A DNA stretch of 24,861 nucleotides. It comes from a virus. This document shows positions 1-9,110 of this stretch, piece by piece. The stretch lies in IMG/VR virus record IMGVR_UViG_3300032397_000074, positions 1 through 24,861 of that record. One strand, 5' to 3'. The first letter of the stretch is position 1; the number at the start of each line of letters is the position of its first letter. A program made the translations under genes and the position numbers. The notes under the pieces are model-generated. The model was not told where the DNA came from. It searched no databases and saw only the letters and a program-made list of their open reading frames with translations.

Positions 1-2100
1 CCGACGCTGGAGCCGGAGGACCTACGCTGGATGTGGGCCGGGAACATGTATACCGCTGGTAATCGGATCTTGTACTCCCAACCGCACGACGGGAGCCTGA
101 TCTACAGCCGCTGGATTCTCGACCCGGACGACGCCGAGCTCGCCTACGAGCTGGAGGACCTGGAACAGGACGCCCTCCACCAGCTGCGAATGATGCAGCG
201 CGACTACCGCGTCCTCCCAAAGCTCGGAGAGTCCGAGATCGTGGTCGGCCCGGACCACCTGAAGGGGTGCCGGCTGGTCGTCGAGAACATTGAGGACGAT
301 CAGGCCGATGCGGCTAGTAATTTTTATCGGCTTATCAAGAAACTCGGCCGAGGTCACCGGGTAGAGTACGAACGGTTCGTGGCGGAATTCCTAGAGGCTT
401 GTGACCGCTTCGGCGAGGGCATGGAAGATGAAGATTCCAATGATAATTGTTACGCTGCTATCAACGACATCAACGACATTGCCGATGAACTAGCGGAGTT
501 CCTTCAAAGTCTTGACAGCCCACCACCTAGGGGAGATCGAGCCTACCTGGACGACAAGGAGAACAAGTGGGAGTCCGCTCTGGCCGAGGGTCGGGACGAG
601 GACGCCGCGCAGGCGGGGATCGAGTTCGAACACTGGGTCAAGAAGCTCCCGACGGAGGTCGACGAGCGGATGCGGGGCGAGTTCGACGCGGCCTTCGACG
701 AGTTCGAGAGGATCTACTTCGAGTGGCAGCTCGGCGGGCCACGGGCTTCGGCCGGCGCGGTGGTGGACGCGGTCGACAAGCTGTGGGGGATCGCCAAGCT
801 CGCCGCCGACTACATCAAGGCGCACGGGGTCGCCCCGAGGGCCCTTCGGCGGCCGAGGGAGCGCCCCTACACCGGGGAGGGGGACCTCGACGAGTCCAGG
901 ATGCACTACCAGTGGACCCGGGGGCAGGAGGAGTGGGACGCCCGCGTCGCCCGGAAGATCGCCCTGGAGAAGGAGCGCCTCCCCGAGGCCCTGATCCACA
1001 TCCAGTGCCGGATGCGCAACAACAGGGTGGCGTGGTGCCAGGTGGTGGAGCAGTACGAGATCCCCCACGACAGCGTCAGGCCGATACTGGACGTGGAGGG
1101 GCCGCTCCCCGAGGACCTGCGGAGGGAGGATCCCCGCAACTCGCTGGTGGTGGACGTCGTGCGCATCCCCGTGCCGGACGTCCCGAAGGGGGTCTTCCTG
1201 GCCGACCTCCCGCCCCTCATGCCGATCAACAGCGTCCGCTGGATCCCCGTGAAGGGGAACAAGACCCGCGGTTTCAGCGCCTCCAAGGGGTCCGGCACCT
1301 ACCAGCGGTGGGTGACCGACCCCGGCTTGCTGGAGCAGGAGCTGGAGGACCTCCAGAACGACGCCCTCGACCTGATGCGCATCAAGCAGCGGGACGGCAA
1401 CGTCGTCCCGGGCAAGCCGAAGAACGACTGGAAGCGGTACTACCCCGACGACCCTCCCGACGCCTTCGACTACCAGCGGAAGCCGCCCGCCGCGGAGTCC
1501 AGCCCGCGCCAGCGGCTACTCCCGGACGCCGACCCGCACCACCCGCGTCGGAAGAAGATCCCGCGGAAGGACCCGGACGAGCAGCCTGACGAGGGGGACG
1601 ACACCTCGGACGTCATCTACGGGACGAGGGTGGACTCCGCGGCGCTGGCCGACCTCCACGCCGCGGTGGAGGCAGTGCTCGACCGTCCGGATGTCATCCA
1701 GATGGACGTCCCGCTTTTGATTCGGGTGATGGAGTTTTCCCGGGAGGATGCCAAGGACGATCAGACCCTCCACCGCGCCGCGGAGAGGATGACCGCCGCC
1801 ATGGCGGCCGGTAACGTGCTTACTATGGCCGACTACGAGGAGCTCCTCGGTTCATTGGTCGGGAAGTCCGAGTCCGGTCTCCGGCCCTTTATTACCGATT
1901 TCGGCTTCCCACAGCCAGTGACTGGAACTGGCGGAGAAACGGTGATGACCCTGCCGCAATATGGCGTGTGGGAGTACGATGCCGGGCGGCACAAGCATCA
2001 GGTGGTGGCGACGGGGGACAATCTCGAAACGCTCCTGCAGCAGTACGGCCTTTCGGCCGATGATATTGTGATCATCAATCAACAAGGAGATAGGAAATGA
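1..2100 (+). CDS. Large phage protein with internal duplication, 5' end outside window
   Basis: I do not recognise the family. The reading frame is open to the left edge, so the gene probably starts outside the window; the first ATG inside is at 31 (689 residues from there). Counting from that Met, residues 21-63 and 420-460 are copies of one module: both keep GS..Y.RW..DP, then ELEDL..DAL, then R..QRD. Residues 170-235 are acidic and look helical, 465-525 is a Pro/Asp/Arg-rich linker, and the last 50 residues look like a small folded domain. Codon choice is uneven: about 530-1680 uses almost only G/C-ending codons, while 290-520 and 1690-2090 do not, suggesting mosaic origin. The stop overlaps the next start (ATGA at 2097). 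A virion or late role is inferred only from its place upstream of head genes. Confidence 0.75.
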   Translation, partial: PTLEPEDLRWMWAGNMYTAGNRILYSQPHDGSLIYSRWILDPDDAELAYELEDLEQDALHQLRMMQRDYRVLPKLGESEIVVGPDHLKGCRLVVENIEDDQADAASNFYRLIKKLGRGHRVEYERFVAEFLEACDRFGEGMEDEDSNDNCYAAINDINDIADELAEFLQSLDSPPPRGDRAYLDDKENKWESALAEGRDEDAAQAGIEFEHWVKKLPTEVDERMRGEFDAAFDEFERIYFEWQLGGPRASAGAVVDAVDKLWGIAKLAADYIKAHGVAPRALRRPRERPYTGEGDLDESRMHYQWTRGQEEWDARVARKIALEKERLPEALIHIQCRMRNNRVAWCQVVEQYEIPHDSVRPILDVEGPLPEDLRREDPRNSLVVDVVRIPVPDVPKGVFLADLPPLMPINSVRWIPVKGNKTRGFSASKGSGTYQRWVTDPGLLEQELEDLQNDALDLMRIKQRDGNVVPGKPKNDWKRYYPDDPPDAFDYQRKPPAAESSPRQRLLPDADPHHPRRKKIPRKDPDEQPDEGDDTSDVIYGTRVDSAALADLHAAVEAVLDRPDVIQMDVPLLIRVMEFSREDAKDDQTLHRAAERMTAAMAAGNVLTMADYEELLGSLVGKSESGLRPFITDFGFPQPVTGTGGETVMTLPQYGVWEYDAGRHKHQVVATGDNLETLLQQYGLSADDIVIINQQGDRK

Positions 2101-2522
2101 GTCTCGCGACCGACAAGTACAGGAAGGCAATCGAAGAGAACTCCGCTCAGTTCCCCGGCGCGGACGTCGTACTCCACTTGATCGATGCGGTAAACGCAAC
2201 GGCCGACGCGGGCGCCAACGTCGCGAATTCGATCGGCGGCGTCGCGGCCGGCTACAAGATCGCCCGCGGGGTGGCGGCCGTTACCGGCACGGCCACGGTG
2301 GTCACCGGACTGGCGACGGTGGTGGCCGTCATCGCCACCCCGCAGAGCGACCCGGACGGCACGGCCCTGGCCGCCGTCTCGGCGACGATCGGCAACCAGA
2401 GCGGGGCCCCGGCCGCCGGTTCGGTAATCCTGAAGGCGTGGAAGATCACCGCGGCCGACAACGGCGCCCTGATCGCCGCCTCGGCCCCACAGAATCTTAA
2501 CTGGGTCGCCGTCGGGACCTGA
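2097..2522 (+). CDS. Small Ala/Thr/Val-rich phage protein, probable structural component
   Basis: This 141-residue protein starts at an ATG overlapping the upstream TGA, with a strong AAGGAG seven bases upstream. The first 70 residues are helical-looking and Ala-rich. The second half has repeated short beta-type stretches (TGTATVVTGLATV, then a GSVILKAWK stretch, ending in NWVAVGT). From memory this TGLATV...LKxWK...NWxAxGT pattern recurs in small phage proteins near structural genes, but I cannot name a family. No membrane segment or signal peptide is convincing, because the hydrophobic stretch 60-80 is broken by Thr/Gly and reads as beta strands. A decoration or appendage role is an inference. 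Confidence 0.75.
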   Translation: MSLATDKYRKAIEENSAQFPGADVVLHLIDAVNATADAGANVANSIGGVAAGYKIARGVAAVTGTATVVTGLATVVAVIATPQSDPDGTALAAVSATIGNQSGAPAAGSVILKAWKITAADNGALIAASAPQNLNWVAVGT

Positions 2523-2528
2523 TTTCCG

Positions 2529-2738
2529 ATGACCGACCTGATTCAGGCAATCAGGGATCGTCTCGTCCTATCGATCTCCACCGCGGCGACCGTGGTCGGG
2601 GCAATCCTCTATGCGTCCTACGTCTGCTTCATGTGGCTGTGGTCGGAGTTTGCTCACGCCGCCGATGTAACGAAGGAGATCAACCGCATCAAACAGCAGG
2701 TGCTCGAACGGTTGAAGGTTAGGGGCTCGCTCCAGTAG
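2529..2738 (+). CDS. Small single-pass membrane protein
   Basis: This 69-residue protein has one clear hydrophobic segment at about residues 14-38 (rich in Val, Ile, Leu, Tyr, Phe, Trp), a short amphipathic N terminus and a charged, helical C terminus with many Lys, Arg and Glu. It lies six bases after the previous stop; only a weak GGGA ribosome-binding stretch is visible. Size and topology would allow a holin-like or spanin-like function, but no endolysin lies next to it, so that is not supported. I call it only a small membrane protein. Confidence 0.6.
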   Translation: MTDLIQAIRDRLVLSISTAATVVGAILYASYVCFMWLWSEFAHAADVTKEINRIKQQVLERLKVRGSLQ

Positions 2739-2786
2739 AGCGGAACCGGTTGAACGGAAGCGGCATTAGCCGCGCAGGAGTATTCG

Positions 2787-3266
2787 GTGAAATTCGCATT
2801 CATCAAGGACCGGGTGGTACAGGCCGACCCCGTGGAGGCTGGTTCTCCGCCGACGCCGCCGGATGGTCAGACGGTTGTGGAGTGCCCACCCTTCGTCAAG
2901 GTCGGTTGGATCTACACGGCCGGGGCCGGGCTGCCGGGCCGCCCGCCCGCCTTCATGCCTTCGGATGCTCCGGCCCTCGGACCGAAGCCTACGGTCGCGG
3001 ACCAGATCTCGCAGATCAGCGGCGGCGGTTTCCTTCGCAGGTTTACGGAGCCACAGCGGTCCCGTATTCGGAAGGCCGCCGCTTTGGAGTGGGCCGCCTA
3101 TCTCGCGGATCCGGCAGGTACGGGCGCTCCGCTCTCCGACTTCCTTTTTCTGCTGGTGTTCTTCCCGAATATCGTCAAGACCGATTCGTTGGTAGTCGCC
3201 GGGATGGTTGCGCTAGTATCCGTCGGCCTCCTGACGCAGGCCGAGTCCGACGTTATTCTCGCCTAA
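2787..3266 (+). CDS. Hypothetical phage protein, GTG start
   Basis: This 159-residue protein starts at GTG, six bases after AGGAG; a short GCGGC/GCCGC hairpin (2760-2773) sits just upstream of that site. The N terminus (MKFAFIKDRVVQ, later a GWIYTAG-type stretch) resembles the small N-terminal module found on many phage tail-fibre-associated proteins, where a strand carrying the KDG/VVQ-type sequence is followed by a GW.Y segment. This is a resemblance, not a firm assignment. A Pro-rich linker at 45-70 leads to a helical C-terminal half (85-159) with hydrophobic segments around 117-148 that could be helices of a folded domain or one membrane-associated helix. It is followed after one base by the next gene. 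Confidence 0.65.
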   Translation: MKFAFIKDRVVQADPVEAGSPPTPPDGQTVVECPPFVKVGWIYTAGAGLPGRPPAFMPSDAPALGPKPTVADQISQISGGGFLRRFTEPQRSRIRKAAALEWAAYLADPAGTGAPLSDFLFLLVFFPNIVKTDSLVVAGMVALVSVGLLTQAESDVILA

Positions 3267-3267
3267 C

Positions 3268-4302
3268 ATGGCCTCCCTTACCCTCGACACCGCCCGCCGG
3301 GTTCTGATCCTCTCCGTTCGTGGCAAGAAGGACCGTCTGCTCCGGGCTAAAGAAGGGGATCCTGCAGCCGTCTATACTCGGGCTCGCCAGATTTCGGAGC
3401 TCGACCCAGAGTCGGTCATCAAGTACCTGAACGTCCACTGTACTCCGGCCGAGATCGAGACTAAGTACGCACAGGCCAAGGTCGTGACCGGCAGCATGAT
3501 CGGCCGAAGGGCCCCGGCAAGCACCGAAGAGAGCACGAGGAGAGTGGTGGAGGACTCCGGAATACTTCCCCCATCGGTAAGGTCGGAGATGTGCAAAGCA
3601 GCACAAGGAGTATACGACGCGTGGGACCCGACGGGCCCTACCAGTGTCCGCGAGGCGATCGGCGACGCCATCGCCGCCGTACTGAATGACTCCGACATCC
3701 CGGCCGTCCGCTCCGGCCGCGACCGCCACTCCGAGGTCATGGCCCTCGTCGATGACGGCGTGTACGTGGTCGACATCCCCCGGGAGCTTTACGAGCGTTC
3801 GGGCGGTCGGGGCCGAGTGAAGGTCCCCGATGTCACTTTCGGCCCCGGGGATGTCACGGCTCAACGGATCGATGACGCCGCCGCGTGGCCCCGGTACTCC
3901 GGGGAGACGCCCGGCTTCGTCTTACAGAGGATGGCGGAGTCGGTGGCGGATCTCTTCCGGTCCGCTCGTCTCCCGGACGTCTTGCGCACCGGCTACGTCA
4001 TCCACTTCTCGGACCAAGGCCGGCGTACAGCCGTCATCGGTTACACGAACGGGGACGTCGCCGAGTCGGTGTACGGTACCTTCGACAAGACCGACCTGTA
4101 CGAGCAGTGGGACGACCCGGCCACCAAGGTCGAGATCGCCTCAGCCATACAGGACGCCCAGCCGACCCCGGCCACGTCCATCCTCGACTTCGAGACCTAT
4201 TTGCTGCAGTTCGATTCCGTGTACCTGTATCACAAGGAGACCGGAGAACTGCGGGAACTCACGGAAGACGAAGCACTCGCCGAACCCGGAGAAATGCAAT
4301 GA
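3268..4302 (+). CDS. Hypothetical phage protein, 344 residues
   Basis: I do not recognise this protein. It starts one base after the upstream stop, with no clear ribosome binding site, so translation may depend on coupling to the gene before. The sequence is mixed alpha/beta and soluble, without signal peptide or membrane helix. Residues 85-150 look helical; 150-185 contain short strands (DDGVYVVDIPRELYE). The C-terminal third ends in FETYLLQFDSVYLY followed by an acidic tail. Its TGA overlaps the next ATG as ATGA at 4299. A virion-related role is only suggested by position. Confidence 0.7.
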   Translation: MASLTLDTARRVLILSVRGKKDRLLRAKEGDPAAVYTRARQISELDPESVIKYLNVHCTPAEIETKYAQAKVVTGSMIGRRAPASTEESTRRVVEDSGILPPSVRSEMCKAAQGVYDAWDPTGPTSVREAIGDAIAAVLNDSDIPAVRSGRDRHSEVMALVDDGVYVVDIPRELYERSGGRGRVKVPDVTFGPGDVTAQRIDDAAAWPRYSGETPGFVLQRMAESVADLFRSARLPDVLRTGYVIHFSDQGRRTAVIGYTNGDVAESVYGTFDKTDLYEQWDDPATKVEIASAIQDAQPTPATSILDFETYLLQFDSVYLYHKETGELRELTEDEALAEPGEMQ

Positions 4303-4556
4303 AGAAGCCGTTGGAGATCGTTCGCCGCAAAGGAAGGAAGCTGGTGGAGGAGCAGTCTGTTTCGGACCCAGACGCTAAATTTCCCACCTATGGAGGCAAC
4401 GACCCAACAGTGACTGACCTTGGCGAAGAGCTCAGCGCCAACGAGATCGCCGCCGCTCTCGGGGCGCGGGTGGTCATGATGGCGGTCGTGGTCCACGAGG
4501 ACTCTGCCATCTTGGTCATCGATGGGGCGTGGCAACGAGCAATGCGCGACAGGTGA
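4299..4556 (+). CDS. Small hypothetical protein, translationally coupled
   Basis: This 85-residue protein begins at an ATG overlapping the previous stop (ATGA), with GGAG about seven bases upstream. The frame continues upstream as a long open shadow, but the ATG at 4299 is best supported by the overlap and binding site. The N terminus is basic (MKKPLEIVRRKGRK); the C-terminal half forms a likely helix (LSANEIAAALGAR) followed by strands with the hydrophobic stretches VVMMAVVVH and AILVIDGAW. No family is recognised. It ends ten bases before the start of the next, very large gene. Confidence 0.65.
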   Translation: MKKPLEIVRRKGRKLVEEQSVSDPDAKFPTYGGNDPTVTDLGEELSANEIAAALGARVVMMAVVVHEDSAILVIDGAWQRAMRDR

Positions 4557-4566
4557 GGACGACGAC

Positions 4567-7500
4567 ATGAAGAAGAGATCGCACAAGCAGCCCGCGGCCC
4601 GCCGCGAGTCCGGCGGATTCGGTATCGACGTAGCGGACGGCATTGCTGTCGTCCGGCCCCGCGGGGCTCCGCCCTCCGGCGTTCTCAACGTCATGGCTCT
4701 CGGGGGCGCCGCCGCAATGCGCCGTGCTCGCATCGCCGAGGACGACCCGATGCCGGGCATGTCTGCCGAGACGCCGACCGGCCTCCCCGACAACCCGGAA
4801 ACGGCGGCGTCAGCAGCCGCGGAAACGCCGCCGCCGGGGCCCGACAGTCCCGAGAACTTCGCGCCCGAGACGGGCGAGTTCACGATCGTCGACATTCTCG
4901 GCAACGAGGCCGGCTACAAGCTCGTCGAGCTCCCCGAGGACCACAAGCTCGGCAAGTTCGCCGTTATCAAGGACCCGGACAACCGGGCCGTCAAGGGCCA
5001 GGTCTTCCCGCACTTGTCGGATGTGGTGTCCACGCACGGCTCCTTCAACGACGCCCTGACCGCGTACCAGAAGTTCGTCAACATGGATTTGAAGCACGGT
5101 GCTCCCGAGGGCGGGGAAGAGCCCGGCGGGGAGCCGGCCTTTCCGGCCGCCGATCAGGAGCCGCGCCCCGACAATACTGCTGCGGCCGAGCCGGTCGGCG
5201 AGGCCGCCGTTATGGCTGATATCGAGTACCGCTCCCGCCTGTTCGAGGCTGGGGAGGGCGTCTGGCGTGTGATGTGCCGCGTCTCCGGCGGTGTCACTGG
5301 CACTCGGACGGCGTACCTGAAGGGTAAGGACGGTCAGGTACAGTCCTTTGCCAATCAGGCCGAGGCCGCCGCTGAAGCTGCCCGCTGCTTGCGGTTTATG
5401 AGCTCCGGCTTGCGTACTACCCATTTCGAGTACTGGGCGGTGTTGGATCGGGGCGGCAAGACCGAGTCCGTGATTGCCTCGACCGGCATCATCAGTTCCC
5501 GCGCCATGCTCGGGACGGCTGGCTTTCCGGCGCTCCCGCGCAAACCCATGCCCGGAGAGAAGGAAGAGGCCGTCGACGGTCTGGAGGCTTGGATCACCCG
5601 CAACGGACGCCCGATCACCCGAGCCGACGTACCGGAGGCGAAGGCCGCCCTCAGCCTGCGGAAGATCGACCCGATGGATCTCAACGAGGCCGAGTCGGAG
5701 ACCTACCTCGTCACGCTCTCGCAGAAGGACGAAGGTGCCCTGCGACAGGCAGGAGAGATCGACGTCACCCGCGGCCAGTTCAATATGCGGATCGACGCCG
5801 GGAATGTGTTCGAGTCGGCTGAAGGTCTCACGAGGCAGGAGATCGTGGACGGGCTCGTGGATGAGATCGGTAACGCCGACGAGGACGGCTCCATCGCCGG
5901 CCCGCTGAGGGAGTTTGAGAACGAGATCCGCGCCTCCGGGCAGGGCTTCTTCACGTGGGCCGAGATCGAAGTAGCGTGGGAGCGGCACGGGCTTCCGGCG
6001 GATGACCTCGAATGGTACCGCGGGATGGACATCGGGCTTGGGGAGACCATCAACGTCAAGAAGGGTGGCTTCCACAGGTGGCTCGGCAAGAAGGACGACA
6101 GCCCGGTCACCGGGAAGGACATCCAGAAGGGACTGCGCTCCAAGGACCCACACGCCCGGAAGATGGCCAACTTCGCCCGCAACGCCCGGAAGTGGAAGCA
6201 CGAGGCAGGCGGCCTAAATGAGCTCGACGGGGTCACTTACGAGATCGTCGACCTCGGCATCGACAGCCCATCCTACTTCCAAGGACACAGCAACATAGAC
6301 TCCGGTTGGGATGAGTCGGTCGTCGGTTGTGGTATCACACAGGCGGAAGCCTACGATGACGCCGTGGAACAACTCGCGCAGGAGGGGCATGACGTGGCGG
6401 CCATCGGCCTGCCCGACGGTTGGGGCAATCAGGACGAAGATGTCCCGGGACCGGGCGAGACGGACGATCCGGAGAGGGACGCCGATGATCCCGAGTACAT
6501 GCAACACTACGTCGCCATCAACTTTACCCCGCCGCCGGATGCGTTGAAAGGTATCCGGGCGTCCGGGCCCCGCGAGTCGGTCACCTACGCGGACTACGGC
6601 CAGTGGATGGCCGCCGCCGAGGCGAAGTTCGGCGCGGCTGAGCTCCCGGCCCTGATGCTCTGCCCACCCGACCGGTCTAGGCCCGGCTCCGGGAAGACAG
6701 AGCGGGTATGCCAGCTGCGCCGTGGTGACAAACTTCTTGGACAGTGGGACGGCAAGAAAGGATGGCTGGATGAGGCCGTTGGTGATGGGGGCTTTGCTGA
6801 TTGGATTGACCGGATGATCGGGAAGCTAGCAGGCGCTGCTGCCAAACGCGTCTATCGCACGGTGCCGGGGGAGCTAGAGAGCGAGACTCGGCAGCTAGCC
6901 GCGATCCTCGATCAGTGGTCGAGACGTTTCCCGGAAAAGCAAAGCCTAATAGGCAAGTGTCAGGCTGGCATACTGGATGCCAGCACTTCCAACGATCCGG
7001 AACGGTGCGTGGAGCTCCTTCAGCAACTGCGCTCCAAGCTGGGCCTGGGGGAATCTCTCCGGCTTGTCGACAAGAAGTTCTGCGACGGGCGTCTGGCCAA
7101 GGTCTACAAGGAGTCCGATACCGGCGAATACGTCGTTAAGTTTACGCACCCGGTGCGCGGGTACGAAGAGGCGGCCGACTACTTTACGGATGACTACGAG
7201 GACGCGGTCGGCACGGCCTCGCACTGGGTCAAGGACGACTGGAAGCCGGGAAAAGAAGAGGCATCCCTCCGCGAGACTCCACACGAGCGAGATCTGGAGG
7301 AGTTCCCCTTGTCGTCCTACGAGGTGGGTGAGCCCGGGGTCCCGGGCGGCTGGTACGTGCTGGACAAGCGCGGCTACGTGGTCCCGCAGTCCAACTCCCC
7401 GTACGCCTTCCAGACGGACGCCGAGACCTGGATCGAGGAGCACGGCCACGAGTCCGGCCTGGACGACCTGCAGGTGGTCTTCCGGGACGGCCCGGAACCG

Positions 7501-7929
7501 GCCTACGACGAACCGGTCGACGATGCCATTCCGTTCGGGGAGGGGAAGGTGGTCGGGTCCAAGCAGTTCTCCTTCATGATGTGGCGCTCGATGCTCCGGA
7601 AGTCCTACCCCGGGGCGACCATCGAGGGCACGGAGGGCGACGGCGCCCTCGGGCGCAGCGGGGACGGCCGCGAGGTCGGGAAGTGGGACGCCAAGGCCGG
7701 CACCGGGGAGATCTACTCCTCCAAGGTGGAGTCCGGCCAGACGTTCTCGGACAAGAAGCAGTGGCGCGACGACCTCGGCCGCTCCGGGAGGGTCAACTTC
7801 GACTCCGAGCAGGTCGGCGACAACGAGGTCACCACGGCGATGGATGACAAGGGCAACGTCGTCGGCCAGTTTGTCGGTAAGGACGGTCGGGGCACCGGCA
7901 CCAAGTCAGCGTCGGCCGGCCGCGCCTAG
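4567..7929 (+). CDS. Very large multi-module phage protein, possible virion component
   Basis: An ATG at 4522 is in frame, but 4567 is the better start: GAGG lies nine bases upstream and the previous gene ends at 4556. The product is 1120 residues. A Pro/Ala-rich N-terminal linker (1-100) leads to several small modules: about 105-180 (FTIVDILGNEAGYKLVE); about 217-310, with a GVWRVMCRVSGG strand pair; about 495-545, basic, with KKGGFHRWLGKK and later ARKMANFARNARKW, which I recall as a small uncharacterised motif scattered through phage proteins; and about 925-965, WYVLDKRGYVV...PYAFQTDAETW, also present in the gene at 10260. The far C terminus is Gly/Asp/Lys-rich. No enzyme motif or membrane segment was identified. 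Size, modularity and position suggest a structural or injected protein, which is inference. Confidence 0.75.
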   Translation: MKKRSHKQPAARRESGGFGIDVADGIAVVRPRGAPPSGVLNVMALGGAAAMRRARIAEDDPMPGMSAETPTGLPDNPETAASAAAETPPPGPDSPENFAPETGEFTIVDILGNEAGYKLVELPEDHKLGKFAVIKDPDNRAVKGQVFPHLSDVVSTHGSFNDALTAYQKFVNMDLKHGAPEGGEEPGGEPAFPAADQEPRPDNTAAAEPVGEAAVMADIEYRSRLFEAGEGVWRVMCRVSGGVTGTRTAYLKGKDGQVQSFANQAEAAAEAARCLRFMSSGLRTTHFEYWAVLDRGGKTESVIASTGIISSRAMLGTAGFPALPRKPMPGEKEEAVDGLEAWITRNGRPITRADVPEAKAALSLRKIDPMDLNEAESETYLVTLSQKDEGALRQAGEIDVTRGQFNMRIDAGNVFESAEGLTRQEIVDGLVDEIGNADEDGSIAGPLREFENEIRASGQGFFTWAEIEVAWERHGLPADDLEWYRGMDIGLGETINVKKGGFHRWLGKKDDSPVTGKDIQKGLRSKDPHARKMANFARNARKWKHEAGGLNELDGVTYEIVDLGIDSPSYFQGHSNIDSGWDESVVGCGITQAEAYDDAVEQLAQEGHDVAAIGLPDGWGNQDEDVPGPGETDDPERDADDPEYMQHYVAINFTPPPDALKGIRASGPRESVTYADYGQWMAAAEAKFGAAELPALMLCPPDRSRPGSGKTERVCQLRRGDKLLGQWDGKKGWLDEAVGDGGFADWIDRMIGKLAGAAAKRVYRTVPGELESETRQLAAILDQWSRRFPEKQSLIGKCQAGILDASTSNDPERCVELLQQLRSKLGLGESLRLVDKKFCDGRLAKVYKESDTGEYVVKFTHPVRGYEEAADYFTDDYEDAVGTASHWVKDDWKPGKEEASLRETPHERDLEEFPLSSYEVGEPGVPGGWYVLDKRGYVVPQSNSPYAFQTDAETWIEEHGHESGLDDLQVVFRDGPEPAYDEPVDDAIPFGEGKVVGSKQFSFMMWRSMLRKSYPGATIEGTEGDGALGRSGDGREVGKWDAKAGTGEIYSSKVESGQTFSDKKQWRDDLGRSGRVNFDSEQVGDNEVTTAMDDKGNVVGQFVGKDGRGTGTKSASAGRA

Positions 7930-7964
7930 GGGCCGGACCGCTCCGACCGTCAAAGAGGGCAGAT

Positions 7965-8150
7965 ATGAATTACAAGATTGAGTGTCTGGATGCGGAGTTC
8001 CAGGGAAAGCTGAAGGGCATGGCATTGACCGAGTCGCTCGGACCGGGAGATATTAAGTCGGCCCTCCAACAGCGGCTTGGTTCCGCAGCTATCGTCGAGG
8101 TTGACACGATGACCAAGATGGTGACGGTAAAGCGCTACTTGCTGGATTGA
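7965..8150 (+). CDS. Small hypothetical protein, 61 residues
   Basis: This short gene has a GAGGG binding site about five bases before its ATG. The protein alternates strands and a helix (MNYKIECLDAEF, then DIKSALQQRLG, then IVEVDTMTKMVTVKRYL), a plausible small alpha/beta fold. No family is recognised. Its TGA overlaps a possible TTG start for the following gene. Confidence 0.6.
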   Translation: MNYKIECLDAEFQGKLKGMALTESLGPGDIKSALQQRLGSAAIVEVDTMTKMVTVKRYLLD

Positions 8151-8161
8151 CGGTGGTAGTA

Positions 8162-8383
8162 ATGGAACGACGGCAAGTCGGCCCTAACGGGCGGGCCCTG
8201 GAAGGAAAGCCGCTGTGGACGGTACCGGATCATGACGAGGCCCTCTTGGATCTCGGAGAGCATTACGAAGACTACGGTCAAGTGATGTACGGGTTAATGC
8301 AGGGCTTCGAGTTCAGGACCACTCGGTACGTGTACCGGAAGATGCGGCTGGTGGAGTCCCTCGTCAGCCGTAGATATTCTTGA
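8162..8383 (+). CDS. Small hypothetical protein, 73 residues
   Basis: The frame is open from a TTG at 8147 that overlaps the upstream stop. I prefer the ATG at 8162 (73 residues, MERRQVGPNG), although its upstream GGTGG is only a weak binding site; coupled initiation at the TTG is the alternative. The protein is charged and soluble with a Tyr-rich middle (EHYEDYGQVMYGLMQG) and a basic C terminus. No family is recognised. The following gene starts 15 bases later with a strong binding site. Confidence 0.5.
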   Translation: MERRQVGPNGRALEGKPLWTVPDHDEALLDLGEHYEDYGQVMYGLMQGFEFRTTRYVYRKMRLVESLVSRRYS

Positions 8384-8398
8384 CCAAGGAGAACAACG

Positions 8399-8647
8399 AT
8401 GGCGACTACCAGACTGAAACCCGTGGAGTTCGTATTGGACCACGTGGATCTCATCCGCTCAAAGGCCACCGGCCAGTGGCGGTGGCAGGGCCGCTCGACC
8501 AATAACAAAAAGATCGGCGGTCCCGGCGAAAGCCATACCAACAAGGACCACGTTCAGCGCATGATCGAGGCCGTGACGGACGCCACCAACCGCGGCATCC
8601 CGATCGTCGTCGTCGTCGACGAGACGAAGCCGAAGAAGGCGCGGTGA
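8399..8647 (+). CDS. DUF1508/YegP-like small protein
   Basis: An ideal AAGGAG precedes the ATG by seven bases. Residues 24-59 (GQWRWQGRSTNNKKI, then GGPGESHTNKDHVQRMIEAV) resemble the YegP/DUF1508 repeat, in which a two-stranded W(R)W...NG.I...E.Y.sk motif leads into a helix with an I..V ending. One such repeat is seen, against the two of typical YegP. The C terminus ends in a Val-rich strand and a basic tail (ETKPKKAR). The molecular role of the family is not established, so no function is assigned. The match is by eye. Confidence 0.6.
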   Translation: MATTRLKPVEFVLDHVDLIRSKATGQWRWQGRSTNNKKIGGPGESHTNKDHVQRMIEAVTDATNRGIPIVVVVDETKPKKAR

Positions 8648-8693
8648 TCGCCCGGAAGGCCCGGCTAGTTAAAGCCCTGGTGAGGGCCCGGCC

Positions 8694-9110
8694 GTGAGCA
8701 AGACGTTGGCTTTCGACAAGCGCCTGTGCGCCGGTTCCCGCCGGTCCATGCTATCGTCGGAAGCCGGAGCGCGGCTGGATCCCGAGACGGATTGTTACAC
8801 AGTACAGTGTCCGGAGTGTTTTCGGGAACTCCGTCCGTTGAAGCATCCGGGGTCCCGCCTCTACCTCATCATCCCGGCCCACAAGCCGCCCAAGGACGAA
8901 CCGGCGATCGTCCCCCCGAAGGAGGAGGCTACCGTCTCCCACGACCTCGGGATCCACTGCTCCAACGCGGAGACGGCTCCTGGCAAGGAGGATAAATTGG
9001 ATCCGGACGTCGAGCGAGACATTCGTGCCGCCTATGACCTACTCCTTGGTAAGATCTCGGCCCCGCACTGGGACTCGAAGTCCACTCGTTGCGGTCGGAG
9101 GGCTCGGTGA
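8694..9110 (+). CDS. Hypothetical protein with a CPxC zinc-knuckle-like motif, GTG start
   Basis: The likely start is GTG at 8694, with GAGGG about seven bases upstream. The 138-residue product has one CPEC motif at residues 39-42 within YTVQCPECFREL. A second CxxC is absent; C9, C34 and C89 are the other cysteines ahead of the C terminus, so a complete zinc site is not obvious. Residues 60-90 are a Pro/Lys/Glu-rich linker and the C terminus is basic. It is the last gene before a 157-base gap. Confidence 0.55.
   Translation: MSKTLAFDKRLCAGSRRSMLSSEAGARLDPETDCYTVQCPECFRELRPLKHPGSRLYLIIPAHKPPKDEPAIVPPKEEATVSHDLGIHCSNAETAPGKEDKLDPDVERDIRAAYDLLLGKISAPHWDSKSTRCGRRAR

Noticed and set aside
567-1589. 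Alternative + strand frame of 340 residues inside the first gene.
   Set aside because: Its Arg/Gly/Pro-rich composition is typical of a shifted frame of GC-rich coding DNA; the main frame holds the duplicated module.
2529-2738. Calling the one-helix protein a holin.
   Set aside because: One membrane helix and small size are not enough; no endolysin or spanin is adjacent and no holin family motif is seen.
4810-6201. A 463-residue open frame on the - strand.
   Set aside because: It is antisense to the 1120-residue gene, whose frame has a binding site and recognisable modules. High GC content makes long antisense frames common.
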